DNA of 10,530 bases from Gammaproteobacteria bacterium (lineage in GTDB: Bacteria; Pseudomonadota; Gammaproteobacteria; Steroidobacterales; GCA-2729495), in assembly GCA_023150055.1 (NCBI GenBank), contig JAKLLP010000047.1, positions 1 through 10,530 of the forward strand, in the 5' to 3' direction. Below, in pieces: positions 1 through 5,675 of this stretch; the stretch's first letter is position 1, and every line of letters begins with the position of its first letter. A model generated the notes under the pieces. That model was not told the origin of the DNA. It searched no databases and worked only from the letters and a program-made list of their open reading frames with translations. Both the position numbers and the translations under genes were made by a program.

Positions 1-556
1 AGTCGCCGGCGGCAGTAGCCGCACCCCGCTGGCCCCGCGCCCGCGCGCGCGCCACCCAGGGCGGCACCCATCGCTCGGGGGCCTGCGACCACAGCCCGCG
101 ACGCGACGCGCGCGCATCGGCCTCGGCCTCACAGTAGCGCTGCGCGCCGGCAATTTCGCCGAGGTACTGGCGGTACGCCCAGGCGTGGCCTGCGCCGATC
201 ATCGCCTCGTTCACGCTCTGCCCGTCCACGACCACGACCGCCACCAGGCGCTGGTAACTGTCGCGGGTCACCGGGACGAGCGAGATCTCGCGTGCGACGA
301 CCCGGCGCTCGAGCGCCTGCTGCGCCTCGCGACCGAACGGCGCATCGAGCTCGGGCGCATCGATGCCGTACAGGCGCACCTCGACCGCTTCCCCGTCGAC
401 CCGCGCCCGGAGGCTGTCGCCGTCGCCCACCCGCTCCACGCGGCCACGCAGGATCGCTGTCGCCGCAGCACCGGCCGCCGGCCCCTCGTCGGCGGCGCGC
501 GGCGAGCAACCGGTGGTGAGCAGCCCGAGAACGAGGCAACAGGCGAGATGTCTCAC
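1..556 (-). CDS. Thermonuclease (SNase-like) lipoprotein, partial at the left edge
   Basis: Reading from GTG at 556-554 gives 185 residues that run off the window without a stop. Residues 1-17 form a lipoprotein signal ending in the lipobox LTTGC (Cys17). Ser18 at position +2 favours the outer membrane by the usual Lol rule. The rest matches the staphylococcal nuclease fold: GDGDS at 44-48, RLYGIDAPE at 61-69 (Arg61 and Glu69 equivalent to catalytic Arg35 and Glu43), D-S-Y-x-R at 99-103 (Arg103 equivalent to Arg87), then VNEAMIGAGHAWAYRQY and RRGLW near 152-156. It probably cleaves single- and double-stranded DNA or RNA with Ca2+ in the envelope. Its GTG overlaps the TGA of the DUF2130 gene (GTGA, 553-556), so translation is probably coupled. 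The catalytic residues are intact. The C-terminus is not visible. Confidence 0.88.
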   Translation of the reverse strand, partial: MRHLACCLVLGLLTTGCSPRAADEGPAAGAAATAILRGRVERVGDGDSLRARVDGEAVEVRLYGIDAPELDAPFGREAQQALERRVVAREISLVPVTRDSYQRLVAVVVVDGQSVNEAMIGAGHAWAYRQYLGEIAGAQRYCEAEADARASRRGLWSQAPERWVPPWVARARARGQRGAATAAGD

Positions 557-1854
557 CCTTTTCCCTCGTCCGTCTCGCCCTCGATCGCCGTGGTGGCGTC
601 GTCTTCCAGCGCCTTCAGTTCCAGCCCTTCGATCTCCTGCAGCGTCTTGCCGGCAATTCCCTGCAGGTCGCCGTACATGCCGATGGTGGCCTGCGTGACG
701 CGCTCGATCTGTGCGTCACGCTTGGCCCACTGCTTCATGATCACCTTGCGCTCCCGGTCGAGGTCTTCCTTCATGGTGGTAAAGGACTCGGCGATGGCTT
801 CCAGCCGCTGCCGGAAGCGCGGTCCGGTGAGATATTGGTAGAGCAGCTCGGTCTTGGTGTGCAGGCCCTCGGAGGACTGCCGGGCGAGCGCCACCTCGAT
901 CAGCCCCTGGCGAAGCATCATCGCGACCGGCAACACGAGCGTCGGATGGATCACCCAGACGTTGTCCACGTGATCGAATATCTCCACGCCCTTCGGCAGC
1001 ACCTGGCTGACCATGATCGCGAGGTCGGCCTTCACGGTGCGCTGGTCGTCGCGCAACTTTGGCAGCCACGCGTCGCTCCAGTTCTTCGTGCGCTTGGATT
1101 CCCACAGGATCAGCCCGCAGGCCTGCCCGGCCGCCCCCCTGACCGCCTGCGTGACGTCGCCGCCGAACTCGCCCTTCGGGACCGGCACGATATCGTCGAG
1201 CGGAAACTTCGCCTTCAGCAGTTCTTCGAGCACCAGCTCCTGCACCTCGCCCTGCAGTTGCTGTGAGCCCTGCTCGGCCTTGCGCTTCAGTTCCTCGATC
1301 TGCTTCTGCATCGAGGCGATGGTTTGTTCCTTCTCCCGCACCTTCAGGCCGAGCTCCTCGTCGGCGTCTTTCCTGGCCTTGTCGCGCGCCGCCGCGAGGC
1401 CGGCCTGCACCTGCTTCTCCACGTTGAGCGCCATCTCGCGTTTCGCGTCCTCGAGTTCGCGCTCCTTGCGCAGGAGCGCTGCCTGTGCCTGCTGCGCCTC
1501 GGCGAGCTTCTTGTCGCGCTCGGCGAGCACCTCCTTGAGCTCTTTGACCTGCTGCGCGTTCTGCTCGAGGTCGCTCTGCAGGAGAGCGCGGGCCTTTTTC
1601 GCCTCGTCCTCGGCAATCTTCGTCCGCTCGGCCTTCAGCCGCTTCGCCACCTCGTTGTCGAGCGCTTGCCGCTCGGCCTCGATGGCTGCTTCGCGCGCCT
1701 TCATGGCGGACTCTTTCTTCGCGACGTCCTCGTCCTTCTGCCGGAGGCGCGCCTCGAACTGCTGCCGTGTCGCCGCGATCAGCGGCGCCGCGAGCGACTC
1801 GGTGAGCCGGATCTCGGTGCTGCAGTTGGGGCAGATGATGGTCGGTTCGCTCAT
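553..1854 (-). CDS. DUF2130 family protein: coiled coil plus PD-(D/E)XK-like nuclease domain
   Basis: 433 residues from ATG at 1854, preceded by GAGAG about 8 bases upstream. An in-frame extension upstream crosses a REP sequence and looks non-coding, so this start is preferred. Residues 7-19 carry a single CxxC (Cys8, Cys11) in the family's usual CPNC...EIRLTE opening. Residues about 30-205 are Lys/Glu/Ala/Gln-rich with heptad character, a long coiled coil. Residues about 200-330 form the DUF2130 domain. It holds a Glu-rich helix (QELVLEELL, 205-213), GGD at 231-233 and WESK at 251-254, the arrangement expected of a PD-(D/E)XK site (D233, E252, K254). From memory, Pfam places DUF2130 in the nuclease-like clan, as with RmuC-type proteins. 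The biological role is unknown. No membrane segment or signal peptide is visible, so it is probably cytosolic. The 4-bp overlap with the SNase lipoprotein indicates an operon. Confidence 0.9.
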   Translation of the reverse strand: MSEPTIICPNCSTEIRLTESLAAPLIAATRQQFEARLRQKDEDVAKKESAMKAREAAIEAERQALDNEVAKRLKAERTKIAEDEAKKARALLQSDLEQNAQQVKELKEVLAERDKKLAEAQQAQAALLRKERELEDAKREMALNVEKQVQAGLAAARDKARKDADEELGLKVREKEQTIASMQKQIEELKRKAEQGSQQLQGEVQELVLEELLKAKFPLDDIVPVPKGEFGGDVTQAVRGAAGQACGLILWESKRTKNWSDAWLPKLRDDQRTVKADLAIMVSQVLPKGVEIFDHVDNVWVIHPTLVLPVAMMLRQGLIEVALARQSSEGLHTKTELLYQYLTGPRFRQRLEAIAESFTTMKEDLDRERKVIMKQWAKRDAQIERVTQATIGMYGDLQGIAGKTLQEIEGLELKALEDDATTAIEGETDEGKG

Positions 1855-2105
1855 GGGTCGGTCTCTCGATCGGAAAGCGCGGTGCGCCGGTGGCTGCCCT
1901 TTTACCCTCCCGGCGCGCTGCGTGGAAGAAAAATCAGCCTGGAAATCGGCGCCGCCGCTGTCGGGGCTGAAGCCCCTCCCGGTGCGCAGGCGGCATGGAT
2001 CAGCATGCGGCCCTGTAACCGCGCACCGACCTTTAGCGTGCACGACACGAGAACTGCAACGCCAGTACGCCTCGACAGCACTGGGCCGGGGCAGCACCCT
2101 GTGGG
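1855..2105. other. Intergenic region between the DUF2130 gene and the IS element
   Basis: About 250 bases with no believable gene. It holds the DUF2130 ribosome-binding region, one isolated REP unit (1956-1980) and, at its right end (2098-2107), the left remnant of the REP in which the insertion sequence sits. No convincing sigma70 promoter for the DUF2130 gene was found. Reading frames that pass through it are extensions or antisense shadows. Confidence 0.6.
1956..1980 (-). repeat. REP-like palindromic repeat, isolated copy
   Basis: On the minus strand this reads GGGAGGGGCTTCAGCCCC followed by GACAGCG. The core is a perfect 6-bp stem (GGGGCT at 1963-1968 against AGCCCC at 1971-1976) with a 2-base loop. 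It shares the GGGAG, CTTCAG and CCCGACAGCG blocks with the REP at 2098-2107 plus 3488-3513, in the opposite orientation. Repeats of this kind are common between genes in Pseudomonas and Xanthomonas relatives. Confidence 0.65.
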
Positions 2106-2107
2106 AG
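2098..2107 (+). repeat. Left remnant of the REP interrupted by the insertion sequence
   Basis: CCTGTGGGAG. Its exact reverse complement is at 3547-3556, at the far end of the inverted REP pair. The repeat resumes at 3488 (CGACTTC...). The last two bases, AG at 2106-2107, are repeated at the right end of the element (3486-3487), as expected of the dinucleotide core used by IS110-family recombinases. Confidence 0.75.
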
Positions 2108-2112
2108 ATGAG

Positions 2113-2126
2113 ATGGACCCCTCCCG
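2113..2126 (+). repeat. Left subterminal inverted repeat of the IS1111-type element
   Basis: ATGGACCCCTCCCG, the exact reverse complement of 3469-3482. The five bases ATGAG lie between it and the AG core on its left. Confidence 0.9.
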
Positions 2127-2207
2127 CTCCACCCCTCGGTGAGGTCTCGGCTCATAACAGCCATGATAGCCACTGGGGCATATCCATACGGAGTCAGGAG
2201 GGATCCA

Positions 2208-3227
2208 ATGAGCAAGATTACGCTGGTGGGACTGGACACATCAAAGTCGGTGTTTCATCTGGTGGCCGTGGACGAACATGGCCAGGTGAGCTGGCGGCGC
2301 TGCCTGCGCCGGGCGCAGTTGTTGAGCTTTTTCGCCCAACTGCCGGTCACGCGGGTAGTGCTGGAGGCCTGCGGTGGCAGTCACCACTGGGGCCGGCGGC
2401 TGATCGAGCTCGGCCACACGGTGCAGCTGATCAGTGCGCAGTTCGTCAGTCCTTATCGACGCGGGCAGAAGAACGATTACCGGGATGCCGAGGCCATTGC
2501 TGTGGCCGCGCTCTCCCCGGGGATGCGCTTCGTGCAGGTGAAGAGCGCCGAGCAGCAGGCGGTGCAGGCGCTGCACCGGGTGCGCGAGCGCGCGCTCACC
2601 GAGCGGGTGGCCATTGCCAACCAGCTGCGCGGGCTGCTGGCCGAGCACGGGGTAGTGTTTGGCCGCGGGGAACGCGCCCTGCGCGGTGGCGCACAGGCAC
2701 TGCTTGGCCAGGGCTGGCTGCCCGCCCCGCTGCCGCGGCTGGTGGCCGGGTTGCTGGAGGAGCTGGCGCGCTGCCGCGAGCGGTTGCGGGAGTATGAGCA
2801 GGAGCTCAACGCGATCGCCCGCGGCTCGGCCACCGCGCAGGCCCTGCAGGCGCAGCTGCCCGGGATCGGGCCGCTGACGGCCACCGCGCTGCCCGTGAAG
2901 GTGGCCGATGTGCGGGTGTTTGCCAACGGGCGGCAGTTTGCCGCCTACCTGGGGCTGGTAGCACGCCAGCACTCCAGCGCCGGGCGCACCCGACTGGGGC
3001 GGCTGAGCAAGTGCGGGGATCGTTACCTGCGCAAGCTGCTCATTCACGGGGCGCGCGCCGTGCTGCGCCACCTCGGCGAGAAGCAGGACGCCGATAGCGT
3101 GTGGCTACGCGCGCTGCTGGCCCGGCGCGGGTTCAACAAGGCGTGTGTGGCACTGGCGCACCGCAATGCGCGGCGCGCCTGGGCGATCATGGCCCGGCAG
3201 GCTGAGCTGGAGGCGCCGCCGGCTTAA
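2208..3227 (+). CDS. IS110/IS1111-family transposase (DEDD recombinase)
   Basis: 339 residues from ATG at 2208, with AGGAGG at 2196-2201 six bases upstream. An in-frame GTG/ATG-type extension from 2139 lacks such a site and is less likely. The N-terminal RuvC-like DEDD domain shows D10 (GLDTSKSVF), E53 (VLEACGG), D90 and D93 (NDYRDAEAI). A coiled linker covers about 115-205. The C-terminal Tnp20 domain starts at LPGIGPLTA (217-225) and includes RQHSSAGR (253-260), whose Ser256 or Ser257 is the expected nucleophile, then GRLSKCGDRYLRKLL. Length and both domains are complete, so it looks active. It should excise the element as a circle and insert it at REP sites under guide-RNA control. The + strand of the upstream flank may also drive expression from a promoter formed in the circle, as known for the family; none is obvious in the integrated form. 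Confidence 0.95.
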   Translation: MSKITLVGLDTSKSVFHLVAVDEHGQVSWRRCLRRAQLLSFFAQLPVTRVVLEACGGSHHWGRRLIELGHTVQLISAQFVSPYRRGQKNDYRDAEAIAVAALSPGMRFVQVKSAEQQAVQALHRVRERALTERVAIANQLRGLLAEHGVVFGRGERALRGGAQALLGQGWLPAPLPRLVAGLLEELARCRERLREYEQELNAIARGSATAQALQAQLPGIGPLTATALPVKVADVRVFANGRQFAAYLGLVARQHSSAGRTRLGRLSKCGDRYLRKLLIHGARAVLRHLGEKQDADSVWLRALLARRGFNKACVALAHRNARRAWAIMARQAELEAPPA

Positions 3228-3299
3228 CGGTTCACGCCGCAGGATCAGGCATCAATCTCACGAGTGCGTCGAGGAGGCGGATGACGAACCGGTTGGACC

Positions 3300-3433
3300 G
3301 GCGTCGGCGGAACTGAGAAGTCGCCAGGGCATCACTGGCCCGGGTGGGAGTGGAGTCGCCGACGCGCGCAGATATCATCGAGGCTGGGGGAAGCACACGT
3401 TCCCCGCTACACGAGCCGGATATAAGCCTGCAC
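3300..3433 (+). ncRNA. Predicted IS1111 bridge RNA (seekRNA) with target and donor loops
   Basis: The region lies between the transposase stop and the right inverted repeat, the known position of IS1111 guide RNAs. Loop 1 is closed by a perfect 9-bp stem, GCGTCGGCG (3301-3309) with CGCCGACGC (3357-3365). It has an inner hairpin GCCAG (3323-3327) / CTGGC (3335-3339). Its left strand holds GAAGTCGC (3317-3324), the exact complement of GCGACTTC at 3487-3494. Its right strand holds GTGGGAG (3344-3350), identical to 2101-2107. Loop 2 has the inner hairpin GGGGAA (3387-3392) / TTCCCC (3400-3405) and a weak outer stem GCAG (3368-3371) / CTGC (3428-3431). Its left strand ATATCATC (3372-3379) matches the complement of the left element tip at 7 of 8 bases. 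Its right strand ATATAAG (3420-3426) equals the right tip 3481-3487. The RNA ends are not defined by sequence alone. Confidence 0.75.
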
Positions 3434-3468
3434 TCACAACCGCGTCGTCTGACACCGCCTTGACACAC

Positions 3469-3482
3469 CGGGAGGGGTCCAT
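3469..3482 (-). repeat. Right subterminal inverted repeat of the IS1111-type element
   Basis: CGGGAGGGGTCCAT on the plus strand, an exact 14-base inverted match to 2113-2126. It is followed by ATA and then the AG core. Confidence 0.9.
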
Positions 3483-3487
3483 ATAAG

Positions 3488-3534
3488 CGACTTCGACTTC
3501 AGTCCCGACAGCGTTTGGCGCTGATCTGAAGTCG
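3488..3534. repeat. Inverted REP pair (BIME-like), right part of the split copy
   Basis: The sequence continues the REP begun at 2098-2107. CGACTTCAG (3494-3502) pairs with CTGAAGTCG (3526-3534), and CAGCG (3509-3513) pairs with CGCTG (3519-3523) around a TTTGG loop. Without the element, the unit would run from CCTGTGGGAG to CTCCCACAGG (3547-3556), a large imperfect palindrome made of two REPs facing each other. GACTTC is present twice in tandem (3489-3494 and 3495-3500), a 6-base duplication absent from the isolated copy at 1956-1980. Confidence 0.7.
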
Positions 3535-3536
3535 GC

Positions 3537-3568
3537 ACTGAACGGCCTCCCACAGGAGGCCGTTCAGT
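3537..3568. terminator. Perfect 14-bp hairpin at the 3' end of the serine hydrolase gene
   Basis: ACTGAACGGCCTCC (3537-3550), a 4-base loop CACA, then GGAGGCCGTTCAGT (3555-3568), with no mismatch. It begins 4 bases past the stop of the minus-strand gene at 3573. Neither side has a T-run, so it may protect or stop 3' ends rather than act as a classic intrinsic terminator. It overlaps the outer arm of the inverted REP pair. Confidence 0.5.
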
Positions 3569-3572
3569 CGGT

Positions 3573-4679
3573 TTACTGTGCGTCGCCGGCATCCGCAGCT
3601 TCATCGATGCCGCGGATGATCAGGTTCGGCAGCAGCGCCTCGTCCCAGTCGGTGGCGAGATCTCCCGTGCGGACGATGACGAGCCCCTTCGAGGGCACGA
3701 TGTACACGCGCTGCCCGCCGAAGCCGTCGAAGTAAATGAGGTCCGGCGCCGCGAACGGCTCGGCCTGCGGTACGGTCGCCGAGGACTTGCTGTTGTAGCG
3801 CCGCACAGGTTCGTACGCCGTGCCGAGCCAGGTGTAGTAGCCGTAGTTGGGATTACTGGCCGAGGGTGTGACCACCTCGCGCATCCAGCTCTCCGGTACG
3901 ACCTCCTCGCCGCCCGCCACGCCGCGATCGAGGTGCAGGAGCCCGACCGCGAGCCACGAGCGGGCGGTGGCGGCGAGACAGCAGAAGACGCGCGCGAGCC
4001 GGTTGTCCTCGGAGTCGAGCACCACGAAGGCGTCGGCTGCGCCGATGCGCTGCCAGAGCATGGTGGAGAGGTACTCGGCGTAACGGCGGCCGGTTGCCCG
4101 CTCGAGGATGATGCCGATGGCCTGCGGGCCGATGTTGCTGTACTCGAAGCGCGAGCCCGGTTCGGCCTCGAGCGGTTGCCCGAGCACCACCTCGGCGAGG
4201 CTGCCGCCGATCATCACCTGGAAGAACTCGCCGACCGGGTTGAGCAGCTCGAGCGAGGGGAAGCCGATGCCGCTCGACTGCTGCAGGAGCTGACGGATCG
4301 TGACTTTCGCCCGGCCGTCGTTCGCCCACTCGGGCAGGTACAACGCCGCCGGGTCATCCACCGAGGCGATGAAGCCGTCGCGGATTGCGATGCCGGTGAG
4401 CAGCGCGAGGACCGACTTGTGCATCGACTGCAGTACCTCGGCGGGGATGCTGCGCGCAGCGGGCGCGGCGGTCGGTACCTGCAGCGCCGCTCCGCCCGGC
4501 ACGCGTTCCTCGGGCCCGGTGCCGCCGCCGAAGGGCAGGCCGAGGAGCCGTGTGGTGACCACGGGTTCGGTGACGTACATCACGGCGAGGGCGCCGAGCA
4601 GGGCAACGCCGAGCACGGCCAGCAGGCGCTTGAGGATGCGTAACAAGGGACTTTCCCCGGGCGTTGACGAGGCGCGCAT
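3573..4679 (-). CDS. Membrane-anchored serine hydrolase of the beta-lactamase (PF00144) family, probably with an internal deletion
   Basis: 368 residues from ATG at 4679. The only upstream alternative is a TTG at 4709, and neither start has a strong ribosome site. A hydrophobic segment at about 16-36 anchors the protein, with the remainder periplasmic. SMHK at 85-88 is the SxxK motif (Ser85 nucleophile, Lys88), YSN at 180-182 is the YxN motif, and GFGGQ at 319-323 followed by VYIVPSKGLVIVRTG stands in for the third motif. This matches esterase or 6-aminohexanoate-dimer-hydrolase-like members rather than true beta-lactamases. The linker between anchor and SxxK is only about 48 residues, Pro/Gly/Ala-rich, and ends IPAEVLQ-SMHK. 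Relatives normally have two sheet strands (ALLVxxxGxL...ERY) just there. About 40-50 residues therefore seem to be missing in frame, and activity is doubtful. Substrate unknown. Confidence 0.82.
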   Translation of the reverse strand: MRASSTPGESPLLRILKRLLAVLGVALLGALAVMYVTEPVVTTRLLGLPFGGGTGPEERVPGGAALQVPTAAPAARSIPAEVLQSMHKSVLALLTGIAIRDGFIASVDDPAALYLPEWANDGRAKVTIRQLLQQSSGIGFPSLELLNPVGEFFQVMIGGSLAEVVLGQPLEAEPGSRFEYSNIGPQAIGIILERATGRRYAEYLSTMLWQRIGAADAFVVLDSEDNRLARVFCCLAATARSWLAVGLLHLDRGVAGGEEVVPESWMREVVTPSASNPNYGYYTWLGTAYEPVRRYNSKSSATVPQAEPFAAPDLIYFDGFGGQRVYIVPSKGLVIVRTGDLATDWDEALLPNLIIRGIDEAADAGDAQ

Positions 4680-4790
4680 GATACCCGCTGCCTGCCGCCG
4701 GGGTAACAACCGCCCGGGGCACTCCGCCGGTCGCGTGTGATAATGCTGCGGGCGTCTGCGGGAGGAGGGGCCGGGGTCGGCCGTGAGTGC

Positions 4791-5675
4791 ATGAACATGC
4801 CTGGCGCAATCCCGATCGCTCCACGGGTGCAGATCGCGCTCGCCGCCGGGCTTTTTTCCACGGGCGGGCTTGCCATCAAGGCCTGCGAGATGACCGCCTG
4901 GCAGGTCGCCTGTTTCCGCGCGGCGGTGGCGGCCGCCGCGCTCGCGCTCCTCACGCCGGCGGCGCGCCGCGGCTGGAGCGCGCGCACGCTCGTGGTCGCC
5001 TTGCCATTCTCCGCGACCATCATCCTCTTCACCCTGTCGAACCGGGCGACGACCGCAGCCAACGCGATCTTCCTCCAGGACACGGCACCTCTCTACGTGC
5101 TGCTGCTCGCGCCCTGGCTGCTCGGCGAACGCGTGGAACGGCGCGACCTGTGGTTCATCGGCGCGGTCGCCGCCGGCTTCCTGCTGCTGGTGCTCGGCGC
5201 GACACCAGCGGCACGCACCGCGCCCAACCCGGCACTCGGCAACCTGCTCGCGACCGTCGCCGGACTCACCTGGGCGCTTACGCTGATGGGCCTGCGCTGG
5301 CTCGCGGTCGCCGGCGGCGAACGGGGCAACGCCGCGCTCAGCGGCGCGCTCGCCGGGAATGTCGTCGCGGCGGTGGTGGCGGCGCCGTTCGCGTTCCCCG
5401 TCGCCGGCGCCACGGCGACGGACTGGCTCCTCATCGGGTATCTCGGCGTGTTCCAGATCGCGCTCTCGTACGTGCTGATCAGCGCCGCGATGCCGCGCCT
5501 GCCGGCTTTCGAGGTGGCGCTGCTGTTGTTGCTCGAGCCCGTGCTGACGCCCCTCTGGGCCTGGCTCGTACTCGGCGAGCGGACCGGCGCCCCGGCGATT
5601 GCGGGCGGCGCCTGCATCGTCGGCGCGACGGCGCTGCGGGTTTGGCAGCAGCGAATGATGCGGAGCAAAGCATGA
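4791..5675 (+). CDS. EamA/DMT-superfamily membrane transporter
   Basis: 294 residues from ATG at 4791; a second ATG lies at 4797. GGAGGAGGGG at 4761-4770 is about 20 bases upstream, farther than ideal, and an in-frame ATG at 4743 is possible. The protein is almost wholly hydrophobic, with about ten segments in two homologous halves. Each half ends in the family's signature: LYVLLLAPWLLGERVERRD at about 101-119 and LLLEPVLTPLWAWLVLGERT at about 246-265. Length is typical. Members of this family export amino acids, metabolites or drugs across the inner membrane; the substrate cannot be read from sequence. It is transcribed away from the serine hydrolase gene (111 bases between starts). It shares ATGA with the CPBP gene downstream, so the two are co-translated. 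Confidence 0.92.
   Translation: MNMPGAIPIAPRVQIALAAGLFSTGGLAIKACEMTAWQVACFRAAVAAAALALLTPAARRGWSARTLVVALPFSATIILFTLSNRATTAANAIFLQDTAPLYVLLLAPWLLGERVERRDLWFIGAVAAGFLLLVLGATPAARTAPNPALGNLLATVAGLTWALTLMGLRWLAVAGGERGNAALSGALAGNVVAAVVAAPFAFPVAGATATDWLLIGYLGVFQIALSYVLISAAMPRLPAFEVALLLLLEPVLTPLWAWLVLGERTGAPAIAGGACIVGATALRVWQQRMMRSKA

Larger units (their letters stand above)
2106..3485 (+). mobile_element. Complete IS110-family element, IS1111 subgroup, 1380 bp
   Basis: The element contains a full DEDD transposase and perfect 14-bp inverted repeats at 2113-2126 and 3469-3482. These lie a few bases in from the tips: 7 on the left including AG, 3 on the right before AG. Subterminal repeats of this kind separate IS1111 from the rest of IS110. 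The boundaries follow from three agreeing signs: the AG dinucleotide at both junctions (2106-2107, 3486-3487); removal of the element restores the REP CCTGTGGGAG-CGACTTC; and the other REP arm carries the matching CTCCCACAGG. There is no longer target duplication, as is usual for this family. About 255 noncoding bases follow the transposase, which is where IS1111 elements keep their guide RNA. The ends could shift by two bases because of the shared AG. Confidence 0.88.

Noticed and set aside
1855..2097. 81-residue N-terminal extension of the DUF2130 protein
   Set aside because: It runs through a REP repeat and lacks similarity to the family; the CPNC opening after 1854 is the known N-terminus.
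2097..2126. Left end of the element as an IS110-subgroup LE with the guide RNA upstream of the transposase
   Set aside because: Only about 95 bases precede the transposase and subterminal inverted repeats are present, so the IS1111 layout with the RNA downstream fits better.
1013..2797. 594-codon open frame on the plus strand, antisense to DUF2130 and running into the transposase gene
   Set aside because: Ser/Arg-rich low-complexity product antisense to a long coiled-coil gene, then out of frame in the transposase; typical GC-rich shadow.
3537..3568. Hairpin as a classic rho-independent terminator
   Set aside because: The stem is perfect but no T-run follows on either strand, so it is reported only as a terminator-like hairpin with moderate confidence.
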